From positions 1 through 12,369 of the forward strand of contig JBOHRE010000091.1 of the NCBI GenBank assembly GCA_050732635.1: a stretch of 12,369 nucleotides of DNA. The letters are read 5' to 3'. A model generated the notes under the pieces. That model worked only from the letters and a program-made list of their open reading frames with translations. It made no database searches and was not told the DNA's origin. Every line of letters begins with the position of its first letter. The stretch's first letter is position 1. Of this stretch, positions 6,531 to 12,369 are shown piece after piece. A program made the position numbers and the translations under genes. The DNA comes from JBOHRE01 sp050732635 (GTDB lineage Bacteria; Gemmatimonadota; Gemmatimonadetes; Longimicrobiales; RSA9).

Positions 6531-7358
6531 ATGCGCTGGAGGACGGGGCGGCGAAGCGGCAACATCGAGGACCGCCGCGGCCGCGGCGGGCTCATGATCG
6601 GCGGCGGGCTGGGCGGGCTGGTGCTGGTCGTGGCGGCGCTGCTGCTCGGCATCGACCCGCGCGAGGTGACGCAGCTGGCACCGACCGCGAATGGCGGCGG
6701 CCCGCCCCCGGCCGATGATGAGCGCGCGCAGTTCGTCGCGGTCGTGCTCGGCGACACCGAGGACGCCTGGAACGCGCTGTTCGCCGAGCAGGGGCTCGAT
6801 TACCGCGAACCGACGCTCGTGCTCTTCGAGGGCGCCGTGCAGTCGGCCTGCGGCATGGCGCAATCCGCGGTGGGCCCGTTCTACTGCCCCGCCGACCACC
6901 GCCTCTACATCGACCTCGGCTTCTATGACGACCTGCGCGAACGGCTGGGCGCGCCGGGCGACTTCGCGCAGGCCTACGTCATCGCGCACGAGGTCGGGCA
7001 CCACGTGCAGACACTGCTGGGCCTCACCGACCAGGTCGCGGCGGCTCGCCAGTCCGGCTCGGCGGAGGAGGCCAACGAGGCGTCCGTGCGCTTCGAGCTG
7101 CAGGCGGACTGCCTGGCGGGCGTGTGGGCGCACCACGCACAGCGCGCGCGGGACATCATCGAGCCGGGCGATGTCGAGGAGGCGCTCGGCGCCGCGGCCG
7201 CGATCGGCGATGACAACCTGCAGCGTCAGACGCAGGGCTACGTGGTGCCGGAAAGCTTCACGCACGGCACCTCCGCGCAGCGCGTGCGGTGGTGGCGCAC
7301 CGGCTTCGAGCGGGGCGACGTCGCCGGCTGCGATACGTTCGGCGTGGCGCGGGTGTAG
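6531..7358 (+). CDS. ypfJ: Membrane-anchored neutral zinc metallopeptidase, YpfJ/KPN_02809 family
   Basis: The product has 275 residues, normal for the family (PF04228, putative neutral zinc metallopeptidase). The start at 6531 follows a strong GGAGGT (6520-6525) and begins with the family signature MRWRTGRRSGNIEDRRG. One membrane helix follows (about 22-40, GGGLGGLVLVVAALLLG), so the catalytic part should face the periplasm. The zinc-binding HExxH is HEVGH at 153-157 in YVIAHEVGHHVQTLLG; Glu189 in FELQADCLAGVWAHHA is the likely third ligand. The segment VGPFYCPADHRLYIDLGFYDDL is also characteristic. The substrate is unknown for the family as a whole. The gene stands alone or follows the lipoprotein gene, and converges on the minus-strand beta-helix gene. 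Confidence 0.93.
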   Translation: MRWRTGRRSGNIEDRRGRGGLMIGGGLGGLVLVVAALLLGIDPREVTQLAPTANGGGPPPADDERAQFVAVVLGDTEDAWNALFAEQGLDYREPTLVLFEGAVQSACGMAQSAVGPFYCPADHRLYIDLGFYDDLRERLGAPGDFAQAYVIAHEVGHHVQTLLGLTDQVAAARQSGSAEEANEASVRFELQADCLAGVWAHHAQRARDIIEPGDVEEALGAAAAIGDDNLQRQTQGYVVPESFTHGTSAQRVRWWRTGFERGDVAGCDTFGVARV

Positions 7359-7421
7359 AGCGCCGAGCCGCGGTCGCCGGGATAACCAGTAAGGTCGGGA
7401 CACGCCGGTCGTCGATAGGGC

Positions 7422-7445
7422 GGTCGCCCATCGCCCGGTCCCGGT
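7422..7445 (-). repeat. GGGCGAC-type tract between convergent genes
   Basis: The + strand reads ggtcgcccatcgcccggtcc, whose complement contains GGGCGATGGGCGACC. It resembles the tract at 6471-6497 and lies in the 118-base spacer between the peptidase and beta-helix stop codons. Confidence 0.3.
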
Positions 7446-7476
7446 TCGGCGGCTGGGCGTGCCCCTCGCCTGCCGC

Positions 7477-8451
7477 CTACTTCGGCGACGCGCCCTCGCT
7501 GTGCTCACACAGCCCCGCCGGCGCCGATGTCCGGCAGTGGTTGTTCTCGAAAGTATTACCGGCACTGGTCGCGTCCTGGAGCAGATCCGGGGCGTTGTTG
7601 AATGCCCTGTTGCGTTCGACTGTATTGCCGCTGGAAAAGAACAGCAGCGCGATACCCGGACCGGCATTGTCCAGGGCACGGTTATTGGCCAGCAGCGTCC
7701 CGGTCACTCCACCGACGGTCCGGATTCCGAAGCGCCGATTGTCGTGACTGTAATTGTGGAACACAAGGTTGTCGGATGCCTGGGCGGCGACCTGGATGCC
7801 GAAGTCGTTGCCGAATGACTCGTTGTGCCGAACAACGTTCCCGTCCGATTCCGGGCCGATCACGTTGATGCCACACGCGACCTGACCGGGGCTGACGTTG
7901 TCGGACGTCTCGTTGAGCTCGATCAGGTTCCGCGGCGAATCAACGATCTGGATTCCGTCGTGATGCGAGCTGCTCCTGGCCACGTTCTGCCGGATCGTGT
8001 TCCCGCTGCTGCCGCCGTCGAGGCGGATGTTCGCCTCGTGATAGTTCTGCACGACGAATCCCTGGATCAGGTTGCCGTGCGCGTCGCTCAGCAGGAACCC
8101 GGCAAACATGTCGTGGAGGTCGAAGCCATCCAACACCACCTGCCCGGGTTTTCCCTTCGCGAGCAGCCGCAGATCGTTCTTCGCGATCGTGACCTGCTCG
8201 TGGTACGTGCCCGCGCAGACGTGGATCGTCGCGCCAGGTTCGGCCGCGGTCACGGCGGCCTGGATCGTGGTGAAGTCCGCGTGCGGGCAGTCGCCCAGGT
8301 CGTTGTCGACCGTCAGGACCTGCCCGCCTCCGAGCTGGAACAGCGGCCCTGGCTCGCGGTCGGGCGCGGTGGCCGAGTCCGAGTGACAGGCGAGGAGGCC
8401 GCCCAAGGTGAGGGCGGCGATCGCTACTGGAGCACTGAGCGGAGTACGCAT
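7477..8451 (-). CDS. Right-handed parallel beta-helix repeat lipoprotein (NosD/PbH1-like)
   Basis: The product has 324 residues. The start at 8451 has AGGAG on the minus strand (8460-8464) 8 bases upstream. A lipoprotein signal ends at Cys22 (LTLGGLLAC), followed by HSDSATAPD. Residues about 48-90 show the usual entry to a beta-helix (ADFTTIQAAVTAAEPGATIH, then GTYHEQVTI) with two Cys (CPHAD, HVCAG) that may pair. From about residue 115 the sequence repeats in coils of 22-24 residues with N-x-I or N-x-V turns: NLIQGFVVQNY, NTIRQNVARSS, NLIELNETSDN, NVVRHNESFGN, NLVFHNYSHDN, NTVERNRAFNN. Such proteins bind or cleave polysaccharides, or serve as surface structures; no lyase motif is obvious. 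Base composition is lower in GC than its neighbours (hand counts of two 60-base lines gave 63% and 58%, against 78% in a line of the peptidase gene). Confidence 0.92.
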   Translation of the reverse strand: MRTPLSAPVAIAALTLGGLLACHSDSATAPDREPGPLFQLGGGQVLTVDNDLGDCPHADFTTIQAAVTAAEPGATIHVCAGTYHEQVTIAKNDLRLLAKGKPGQVVLDGFDLHDMFAGFLLSDAHGNLIQGFVVQNYHEANIRLDGGSSGNTIRQNVARSSSHHDGIQIVDSPRNLIELNETSDNVSPGQVACGINVIGPESDGNVVRHNESFGNDFGIQVAAQASDNLVFHNYSHDNRRFGIRTVGGVTGTLLANNRALDNAGPGIALLFFSSGNTVERNRAFNNAPDLLQDATSAGNTFENNHCRTSAPAGLCEHSEGASPK

Positions 8452-8609
8452 GGCCGATTCTCCTGGGCTGGGGTGTGACTATGGCCAGCTCCGGCCGGTC
8501 CGGACTGACCGCACAGCGAAGAACGCGGAGAGGTAGAAGGCGAAAGGCGGACTGGGCGGAATGGGAGAGGCGAAGTCACTGCCCGACGCGAGCCTCGGCC
8601 TGTCCGACT

Positions 8610-8640
8610 GTCGCCGGTCGCCCGCCGGCCGTCGCCCGAG
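8610..8640 (-). repeat. GTCGCCC low-complexity tract
   Basis: On the + strand the sequence runs gtcgccggtcgcccgccgg and then ccgtcgcccgag, with TCGCCCG twice. It is the third and longest of the GGGCGAC-type tracts in the spacers of this window. Confidence 0.35.
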
Positions 8641-8744
8641 ACGCACCGCAGCTTGGAAAGAATCTGCGGACGGCGAGCAGATCGAGGGAGGAGCCCGAAG
8701 GTCACGGCGGAATGCTTCTGGAAGCCGACCAGCCAACATACGGC

Positions 8745-8777
8745 CGGGCCGGCGGCTCGTCCAGCCGCTCCGGCCCG
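8745..8777. repeat. Strong 13-bp hairpin in the divergent spacer
   Basis: The 13 bases cgggccggcggct (8745-8757) pair completely with agccg (8763-8767) plus ccggcccg (8770-8777); a 2-base bulge (8768-8769) lies on the right side and the loop is only 5 bases (cgtcc). No T-run follows on the + strand. It could be a terminator-like fold, part of a structured leader, or an extragenic palindrome. Confidence 0.5.
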
Positions 8778-8941
8778 CCCGCCGTGCCGGAGACGCACGA
8801 TCCGGTCGCTGCCATCGCGGTCGGCTACCCCGCTTCGGCGTGCCGCGTGTATAGAGCTAGCCACGGGTTCCTCACCACACGTATTGTTCAGTCCTGACAC
8901 GCCCTACGCGTTCCCCGGCTCGGAACACCCAGGAGGCCGCG

Positions 8942-9262
8942 ATGGACTCGAACGCACTCGCCGGAATGCTGTTCACACTCGTGCTCGCCGCGCTGGTCGG
9001 CGGCTTCATCCTGCTGTACCCACTGAGCCGGCAGCTCGGCAAGCTGGTGGAGTCGAAGCTGAGCCCGCGCGATACGTCGCGAGCTCCGGGCGTAACGGAC
9101 CGACAGCTCGAGGAGGTGCGCACCGCCCTGGTGGCCGTGCGCGAGGAGCTGGAGCGGCTCGGCGAGCGCCAGGAGTTCGTCGAGCAGCTGCTCGAGCGGA
9201 CGGCTGACGAGGCGCTGCCGGTCGGCCGGCAGCCGGAGCGTGGCCTGCCGCAGGGCGGCTAG
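8942..9262 (+). CDS. Small membrane-anchored coiled-coil protein
   Basis: The product has 106 residues and a strong ribosome site (AGGAGG, 8931-8936, 5 bases before the ATG). Residues 7-28 form one membrane helix (AGMLFTLVLAALVGGFILLYPL). After a basic/flexible linker, residues about 51-89 are rich in Glu, Leu, Arg and Gln with heptad-like spacing (TDRQLEEVRTALVAVREELERL), typical of a coiled coil. No enzyme motif is present. It is separated by only 2 bases from the subunit-3-like gene, so it is the first gene of the oxidoreductase operon. It may help anchor or assemble the complex, but similar small proteins are also found in unrelated contexts. Function is unknown. Confidence 0.8.
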   Translation: MDSNALAGMLFTLVLAALVGGFILLYPLSRQLGKLVESKLSPRDTSRAPGVTDRQLEEVRTALVAVREELERLGERQEFVEQLLERTADEALPVGRQPERGLPQGG

Positions 9263-9264
9263 TC

Positions 9265-9858
9265 ATGGACACCTCATCGTTGCCGACGCGGCGCGAGTTC
9301 CTGGCATCGTCGGGCAGCCTCGTCGGCAGCGGCTGGCTGCTGCTGAACCTGCCGCTGCTCTCGAGCCTCGCAGCCTGCGCACGCGATGCTGCCGAGCGCG
9401 GTGATCCGCTGGCGACGCTGACCGCGGCCGAGGCGCTCGCGTTCTCGGCGTTCGCGGCGCGGATCATCCCATCGGGCGACGGCACGCCGGGCGCGACCGA
9501 GGCGGGCGCCGTGTATTTCGCCGACGCAGCGCTCGCGGGCCCGTTCGCCGGCATGCTCGAGCCCGTGCGCAAAGGGCTCGCCGATCTCGATCGCCGTGCC
9601 GAAGCCGCGCATGGCGGCGCATTCGGCGAACTCGAGCCGGCGCAGCAGGACGCGATCATCCGCGAGGTCGAGCAGGCGCCCTCGCCCTTCTTTGGCATGG
9701 CTAGGGTGCTGACGGTGGCCGGCGTCTTCTCGGAGCCGCTGCACGGCGGCAACCGCGACGGCGTCGGCTGGGCGCTGCTCGACATGGAGCGCGCGCCGGT
9801 GTTCGCGCCGCCGTTCGGCCATTACGACGCGCGTGAGGCGAGCGGAGGCGCGGCATGA
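9265..9858 (+). CDS. Gluconate 2-dehydrogenase subunit 3 family protein, Tat/lipoprotein signal
   Basis: The product has 197 residues, close to the usual size for this family (PF13618). The N-terminus has a twin-arginine motif (TRREFLASSG, Arg9/Arg10) with a hydrophobic stretch ending in a lipobox LAAC (Cys38), so it is probably a Tat-exported lipoprotein. The body matches the family: LTAAEALAFSAFAARIIPSGDGTPGATEAGAVYFAD, then a helix with FAGMLEPVRKGLADLDRRA and a C-terminal PFFGMARVLTVAGVFSEPLHGGNRDGVGW. In gluconate and related dehydrogenases this small subunit accompanies the FAD-containing GMC subunit and is needed for its export or maturation, since the large subunit lacks its own signal. 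The downstream flavoprotein starts inside its stop codon (ATGA), which fits this pairing. Confidence 0.92.
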   Translation: MDTSSLPTRREFLASSGSLVGSGWLLLNLPLLSSLAACARDAAERGDPLATLTAAEALAFSAFAARIIPSGDGTPGATEAGAVYFADAALAGPFAGMLEPVRKGLADLDRRAEAAHGGAFGELEPAQQDAIIREVEQAPSPFFGMARVLTVAGVFSEPLHGGNRDGVGWALLDMERAPVFAPPFGHYDAREASGGAA

Positions 9859-11516
9859 TGCAGCAGCGGACGTTCTCGACCGATGAGACGGTCGACTTCG
9901 TCATTGTCGGCGCGGGCGCGGCGGGTGGCGTGCTGGCCAAGGAGCTGGCGACTGCGGGTTTCACGACAGTCGTGCTCGAGCAGGGGCCCTGGCGCCGGGA
10001 CCACGAGTTCACGCACGACGAGCTGAAGGTGTGGTTCCTGAACGAGCTGACCGGCTCAGCGACGCGCGACATGCAGACGTTCCGCCAGACCGAGGCCGAC
10101 GAGGCGCAGGTCGCGCAGGGCGGACCGCCCACGCTCATCTACGCGCGAGGCGTCGGCGGCAGCAGTGTGCACTTCACGGGCAACTACTGGCGACTGCGGC
10201 CGATCGACTTCGTCGAGCGCTCGCGCATCGGGCCGATCGCTGGCACCGGCTTCGCCGACTGGCCGATCACGTATGAGGAGCTCGAGCCCTACTACACGAA
10301 GGTCGACTGGGAGATCGGCGTCTCCGGCGCACCCGGCCCCTTCGATCCGCCTCGCTCGCGGCCGTATCCGCTGCCGCCCATGGCGGTCAAGTCGTCGGGC
10401 GTGCTGCTCGAGCGGGGCGCTCGCGCGCTCGGCCTGCACGCGCAGCCCGCGCCCGTCGCGATCCTGTCACAGGCGTACGACGGCCGCTCGGCATGCATGC
10501 ATTGCGGCCATTGCATGGCCTATGGCTGCGAGTTCGGCGCGAAGTCGTCGACGCTGGTGAGCGTGATCCCGAAGGCAGTCGCCAGTGGCAACTGCGAGAT
10601 TCGCACGGAGTCGACCGTCGCGCGCGTCGAGACCGATGCCACCGGCCGCGCGACCGGCGTCGTCTATTACGATGGCGCGGGCACCGAGCGCCGGCAGCGC
10701 GCGCGGGCGGTCGTGCTCGCCGCCAATGGTGCGGAGACCGCTCGGCTGCTGCTCATGTCCGCCACGCCGCGGCAGCCGAACGGGCTGGCCAACTCGAGCG
10801 GCATGGTCGGCAAGTACATGATGTGGAACGCGCATGGCGAGACCTTCGCGATCTTCGACGAGCCGCTCAACGAGTACAAGAGCATCCAGGTCACACGGAT
10901 CATCCACGATTTCTACGACACGGATCCGCAGCGCGGTTTCTATGGCGGCGGCGCGCTGGACGGGCGCATGATCCCCGGGCCACTGCTGTTCGCGACCGGC
11001 TACGGCATGCAGCCGGATGGACTGCAATGGGGCGCCGAGTACAAGCGAAACCTGCGGGCATCCTTCACGCGGACCATGGAGATCGCCTCGGCCGGGACCT
11101 CGCTACCGCTCGAGTCGAACAACATCACACTCGATCCCGAGCTGAAGGACGATCATGGCCGGCCGGTGATCCGCGTCACCTACAAGGATCACCCGGACGA
11201 CCTCGCCATGATCCGCTTCCTGCAGCAGCGCGCCGCGGAGCTGCTCGACGCGGCCGGAGCGAGGCAGGTCTGGCAGGTGCCCGTCGCCGAGCAGACACTC
11301 GGCGCGCACCTGCTCGGCACGGCGCGCATGGGCAACGACCCGCGCACCAGTGTCGTCGACCGCTACCACCGCGCGCACGACGTGCCCAACCTCTTCATCT
11401 GCGACGGCAGCAGCTTCGTCAGCTCCGGCCGCGGCCAGCCGACCATGACGATCCAGGCGCTGGCCTTCCGCGCGGGCGAGCATATCGCGCGCTTCGCGCG
11501 CGCCGGCCAGGTCTGA
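9855..11516 (+). CDS. GMC family FAD-dependent oxidoreductase (membrane-bound dehydrogenase type)
   Basis: The product has 553 residues. The start overlaps the previous stop as ATGA, with GGAGG at 9844-9848; a second ATG at 9858 is equally possible. FAD binding is shown by VDFVIVGAGAAGGVLA (Gly19, Gly21, Gly24) and Glu42 ending the second strand, then the GMC loop YARGVGGSSVHFTGNYWR (96-113). A Cys motif C-x2-C-x2-C-x4-C (214, 217, 220, 225) followed by GAKSS resembles the region that carries the iron-sulfur cluster in bacterial FAD-glucose dehydrogenase. The C-terminal domain has the first catalytic His485 in GAHLLGTARMG. The position normally holding the second catalytic His/Asn is Gln528 in SSGRGQPTMTIQALAFRAGEHI. 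It has no signal peptide and likely rides out with the subunit-3 protein. The substrate is probably an alcohol or sugar, not determinable here. Confidence 0.93.
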   Translation: MMQQRTFSTDETVDFVIVGAGAAGGVLAKELATAGFTTVVLEQGPWRRDHEFTHDELKVWFLNELTGSATRDMQTFRQTEADEAQVAQGGPPTLIYARGVGGSSVHFTGNYWRLRPIDFVERSRIGPIAGTGFADWPITYEELEPYYTKVDWEIGVSGAPGPFDPPRSRPYPLPPMAVKSSGVLLERGARALGLHAQPAPVAILSQAYDGRSACMHCGHCMAYGCEFGAKSSTLVSVIPKAVASGNCEIRTESTVARVETDATGRATGVVYYDGAGTERRQRARAVVLAANGAETARLLLMSATPRQPNGLANSSGMVGKYMMWNAHGETFAIFDEPLNEYKSIQVTRIIHDFYDTDPQRGFYGGGALDGRMIPGPLLFATGYGMQPDGLQWGAEYKRNLRASFTRTMEIASAGTSLPLESNNITLDPELKDDHGRPVIRVTYKDHPDDLAMIRFLQQRAAELLDAAGARQVWQVPVAEQTLGAHLLGTARMGNDPRTSVVDRYHRAHDVPNLFICDGSSFVSSGRGQPTMTIQALAFRAGEHIARFARAGQV

Positions 11517-11548
11517 ACCGCAGCGAACGCCGAGCCCAACACTCACCG

Positions 11549-11620
11549 CCGCGAACGCAGAGTACGCCGAGAAAAACTATTTAGTTGTTGTTCTCTCGGC
11601 GCACTCCGCGTCCTCTGCGG
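11549..11620. terminator. Imperfect long hairpin between convergent genes
   Basis: Cgccgaga at 11565-11572 pairs perfectly with tctcggcg at 11594-11601. Outside it, cgcagagta (11556-11564) pairs with cactccgcg (11602-11610) at 7 of 9 positions, and ccgc (11549-11552) can pair with gcgg (11617-11620) after a bulge. The interior is AT-rich (aaaaactatttagttgttgt), which contrasts sharply with the rest of the window. It lies between the stop codons of the GMC gene and the minus-strand DinB-like gene, so a bidirectional terminator role is likely; it also contains the dispersed CGCGGAG unit. Confidence 0.55.
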
Positions 11621-11646
11621 TAATTATGCCTTCCTCGTACTCAAAC

Positions 11647-11659
11647 CTCTGCGTCCTCT
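11647..11659 (-). repeat. Extra copy of the CGCGGAG/CGCAGAG unit overlapping a stop codon
   Basis: Ctctgcgtcctct at 11647-11659 matches ctccgcgtcctct at 11604-11616 in 12 of 13 bases. Its last bases are part of the minus-strand stop codon of the DinB-like gene (11658-11660), so the repeat has abutted or replaced the gene end. Confidence 0.4.
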
Positions 11660-12233
11660 AGTTCGACCAGGGCGGCGCGACGTCATTGCTGCGCGCGTAG
11701 GCGATCATCTGGCCCAGGTGCTCGTGCAGGTGCGTGGTCGTCAGCACCCACAGGTCGAGCGTCGAGGTTTCGGTGCCGAACAGATCGAGGGTCTCGCCGA
11801 GCGACGCCTCCGAGGTACCGGCCATGACCTGGCGCAGGTGATCGAACGACGTGCGCAGCTCGGCGATCGTCTCGGCCTTCGACAGCTGACGCGCCTCGTA
11901 CGCCTGCACGCTCGGATAGCTGCGGGTCTCGATGCCGCTCCCTGCCGGCGCGTCGACGCCCGCGAAGGTCGGGATGAAGTAGTTGTCCGCGGCGATGTGC
12001 ATGAACACCTCGCCCACCGAGCGCACGCCGTCCGCGGGACGCCAGCCCCAGGTCTCCTCCGGTAGCGCCTCGGCCAGTGCCAGCAGCTTCTCTTCGACCG
12101 TGTCGACATCACGGCCGAGTGCGGCCATGACGGGGCTCGGCGCCGCGTCGGCAGACTGCGCCGCGAGCGGTGCGGTGCAGACGAGGAACAACGCGGCGGC
12201 AGCGCTCACGCGGATCAGCTTCGAACGGTCCAT
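11658..12233 (-). CDS. Exported DinB/YfiT superfamily protein
   Basis: The product has 191 residues. The ATG at 12233 is preferred over one at 12290 because it opens a signal peptide (MDRSKLIRVSAAAALFLVCTAPLAAQ, cleavage near residue 26) and has AAGGA on the minus strand (12242-12246) 8 bases upstream. The mature part is an all-helical DinB_2-like domain: SVGEVFMHIAADNYF gives His79, and TTHLHEHLGQMIAYAR gives His168 and His172, the usual three-His metal site. Family members are often thiol-dependent transferases or metal-binding proteins of unknown role, mostly cytosolic; this one is predicted to be periplasmic. It converges on the oxidoreductase operon and has no partner gene in the window. 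Confidence 0.9.
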   Translation of the reverse strand: MDRSKLIRVSAAAALFLVCTAPLAAQSADAAPSPVMAALGRDVDTVEEKLLALAEALPEETWGWRPADGVRSVGEVFMHIAADNYFIPTFAGVDAPAGSGIETRSYPSVQAYEARQLSKAETIAELRTSFDHLRQVMAGTSEASLGETLDLFGTETSTLDLWVLTTTHLHEHLGQMIAYARSNDVAPPWSN

Positions 12234-12369
12234 GGTGCCATTCCTTGAAGGGGAGGACGGAAATTGGCATACCGCCGCGGCTGCCCACAAGGAGGCGGGC
12301 GTAGGGTCGCGGCGTCCCCTCGGCGGCCGCGGCGGCGCCGCGCGTCCGGCAACCGCGGCGGGGCACCCC
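12234..12369. other. GC-rich upstream region of the DinB-like gene
   Basis: This stretch holds the ribosome site of the minus-strand gene near 12242-12246 and then a run of CGG/GCC repeats (about 12318-12365) with a near-palindrome cgcggcggcgccgcg. No gene is convincingly present, although one could begin beyond the window edge. Confidence 0.4.

Larger units (their letters stand above)
8452..8941. other. 490-base divergent spacer without a convincing gene
   Basis: The spacer separates the minus-strand beta-helix gene from the + strand operon at 8942, so it should hold both promoters. Open frames here are Arg/Pro/Ser-rich shadows with no family resemblance. Visible structures are a degenerate CGCGGAG-like stretch (gaacgcggagagg, 8520-8532), a GTCGCCC tract (8610-8640), a strong hairpin (8745-8777), a possible -10 box TATAGA at 8850-8855 without a convincing -35, and a small stem gttcc/ggaac (8910-8914/8922-8926) immediately before the ribosome site of the next gene. 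A structured or small RNA cannot be excluded. Confidence 0.5.

Noticed and set aside
6357..7679. A 440-residue minus-strand open frame
   Set aside because: It is antisense to the lipoprotein and zinc peptidase genes and very rich in Arg, Ala and His, as expected for antisense of high-GC genes.
8424..8900. A 158-residue open frame on the minus strand in the divergent spacer
   Set aside because: Composition is typical of a GC-rich shadow, with no ribosome site or recognisable domain, and it overlaps the start and ribosome site of the beta-helix gene.
8653..9207. A 184-residue open frame on the + strand
   Set aside because: It is Arg/Pro/Ala-rich with no family resemblance, and its 3' part overlaps the well-supported genes at 8942 in another frame.
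10493..11584. A 363-residue + strand open frame overlapping the GMC gene
   Set aside because: Out of frame with clear GMC domains and extremely Arg-rich; a shadow.
12109..12366. An 85-residue minus-strand open frame at the window end
   Set aside because: Arg/Gly-rich, overlaps the signal peptide region of the DinB-like gene and shows no domain.

Overview
This is a very GC-rich window (about 70% by eye) with dense genes, strong codon bias and many exported proteins. It contains two lipoproteins whose lipobox Cys is followed by short S-D-S/T-A-P stretches, an exported RidA, an exported DinB-like protein, an M19 dipeptidase relative and a GMC oxidoreductase paired with a gluconate-2-dehydrogenase subunit-3 protein. 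That mix most resembles Gemmatimonadota. This is inference from style and gene content; the window has no rRNA or marker gene to prove it. No tRNA, rRNA, CRISPR array, transposase or phage gene was seen.

Layout, left to right. (1) 1-891: C-terminal part of an FAD-dependent phytoene-desaturase-like oxidoreductase, followed by a 200-base spacer full of inverted repeats. (2) 1095-3264: tight + strand run of a four-helix membrane protein, an exported metal-dependent amidohydrolase and a GNAT acetyltransferase, with an exported RidA protein 78 bases further on (3343-3840). (3) 3897-4325, minus strand: a stand-alone CheY-like receiver, divergent from an M19-type Tat-exported protein (4494-5684) that lacks several canonical zinc ligands. 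(4) 5827-7358: a small Cys-rich lipoprotein and a membrane-anchored YpfJ/KPN_02809-type zinc peptidase. (5) 7477-8451, minus strand: a beta-helix repeat lipoprotein, then a 490-base divergent spacer with a strong hairpin and repeat-like tracts. (6) 8942-11516: a three-gene operon with a small membrane coiled-coil protein, a Tat/lipoprotein gluconate-2-dehydrogenase subunit-3 homologue and a GMC flavoprotein with a four-Cys cluster. (7) 11549-11620: imperfect hairpin between convergent genes. (8) 11658-12233, minus strand: an exported DinB-superfamily protein.

How the genes fit together. Most products appear to act at or outside the cytoplasmic membrane: peptide or amide hydrolysis, imine handling, oxidation of an alcohol or sugar, and surface-exposed beta-helix or lipoproteins. 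The clearest functional unit is the 8942-11516 operon, probably an envelope dehydrogenase; no cytochrome partner is encoded beside it. The second possible unit is membrane protein, amidohydrolase, GNAT and RidA.

No obviously new defence or mobile system was found. The most interesting points are the degenerate M19 metal site, the exported RidA and DinB proteins, the substituted active-site residue in the GMC enzyme, and two families of short GC-rich repeats confined to the spacers.
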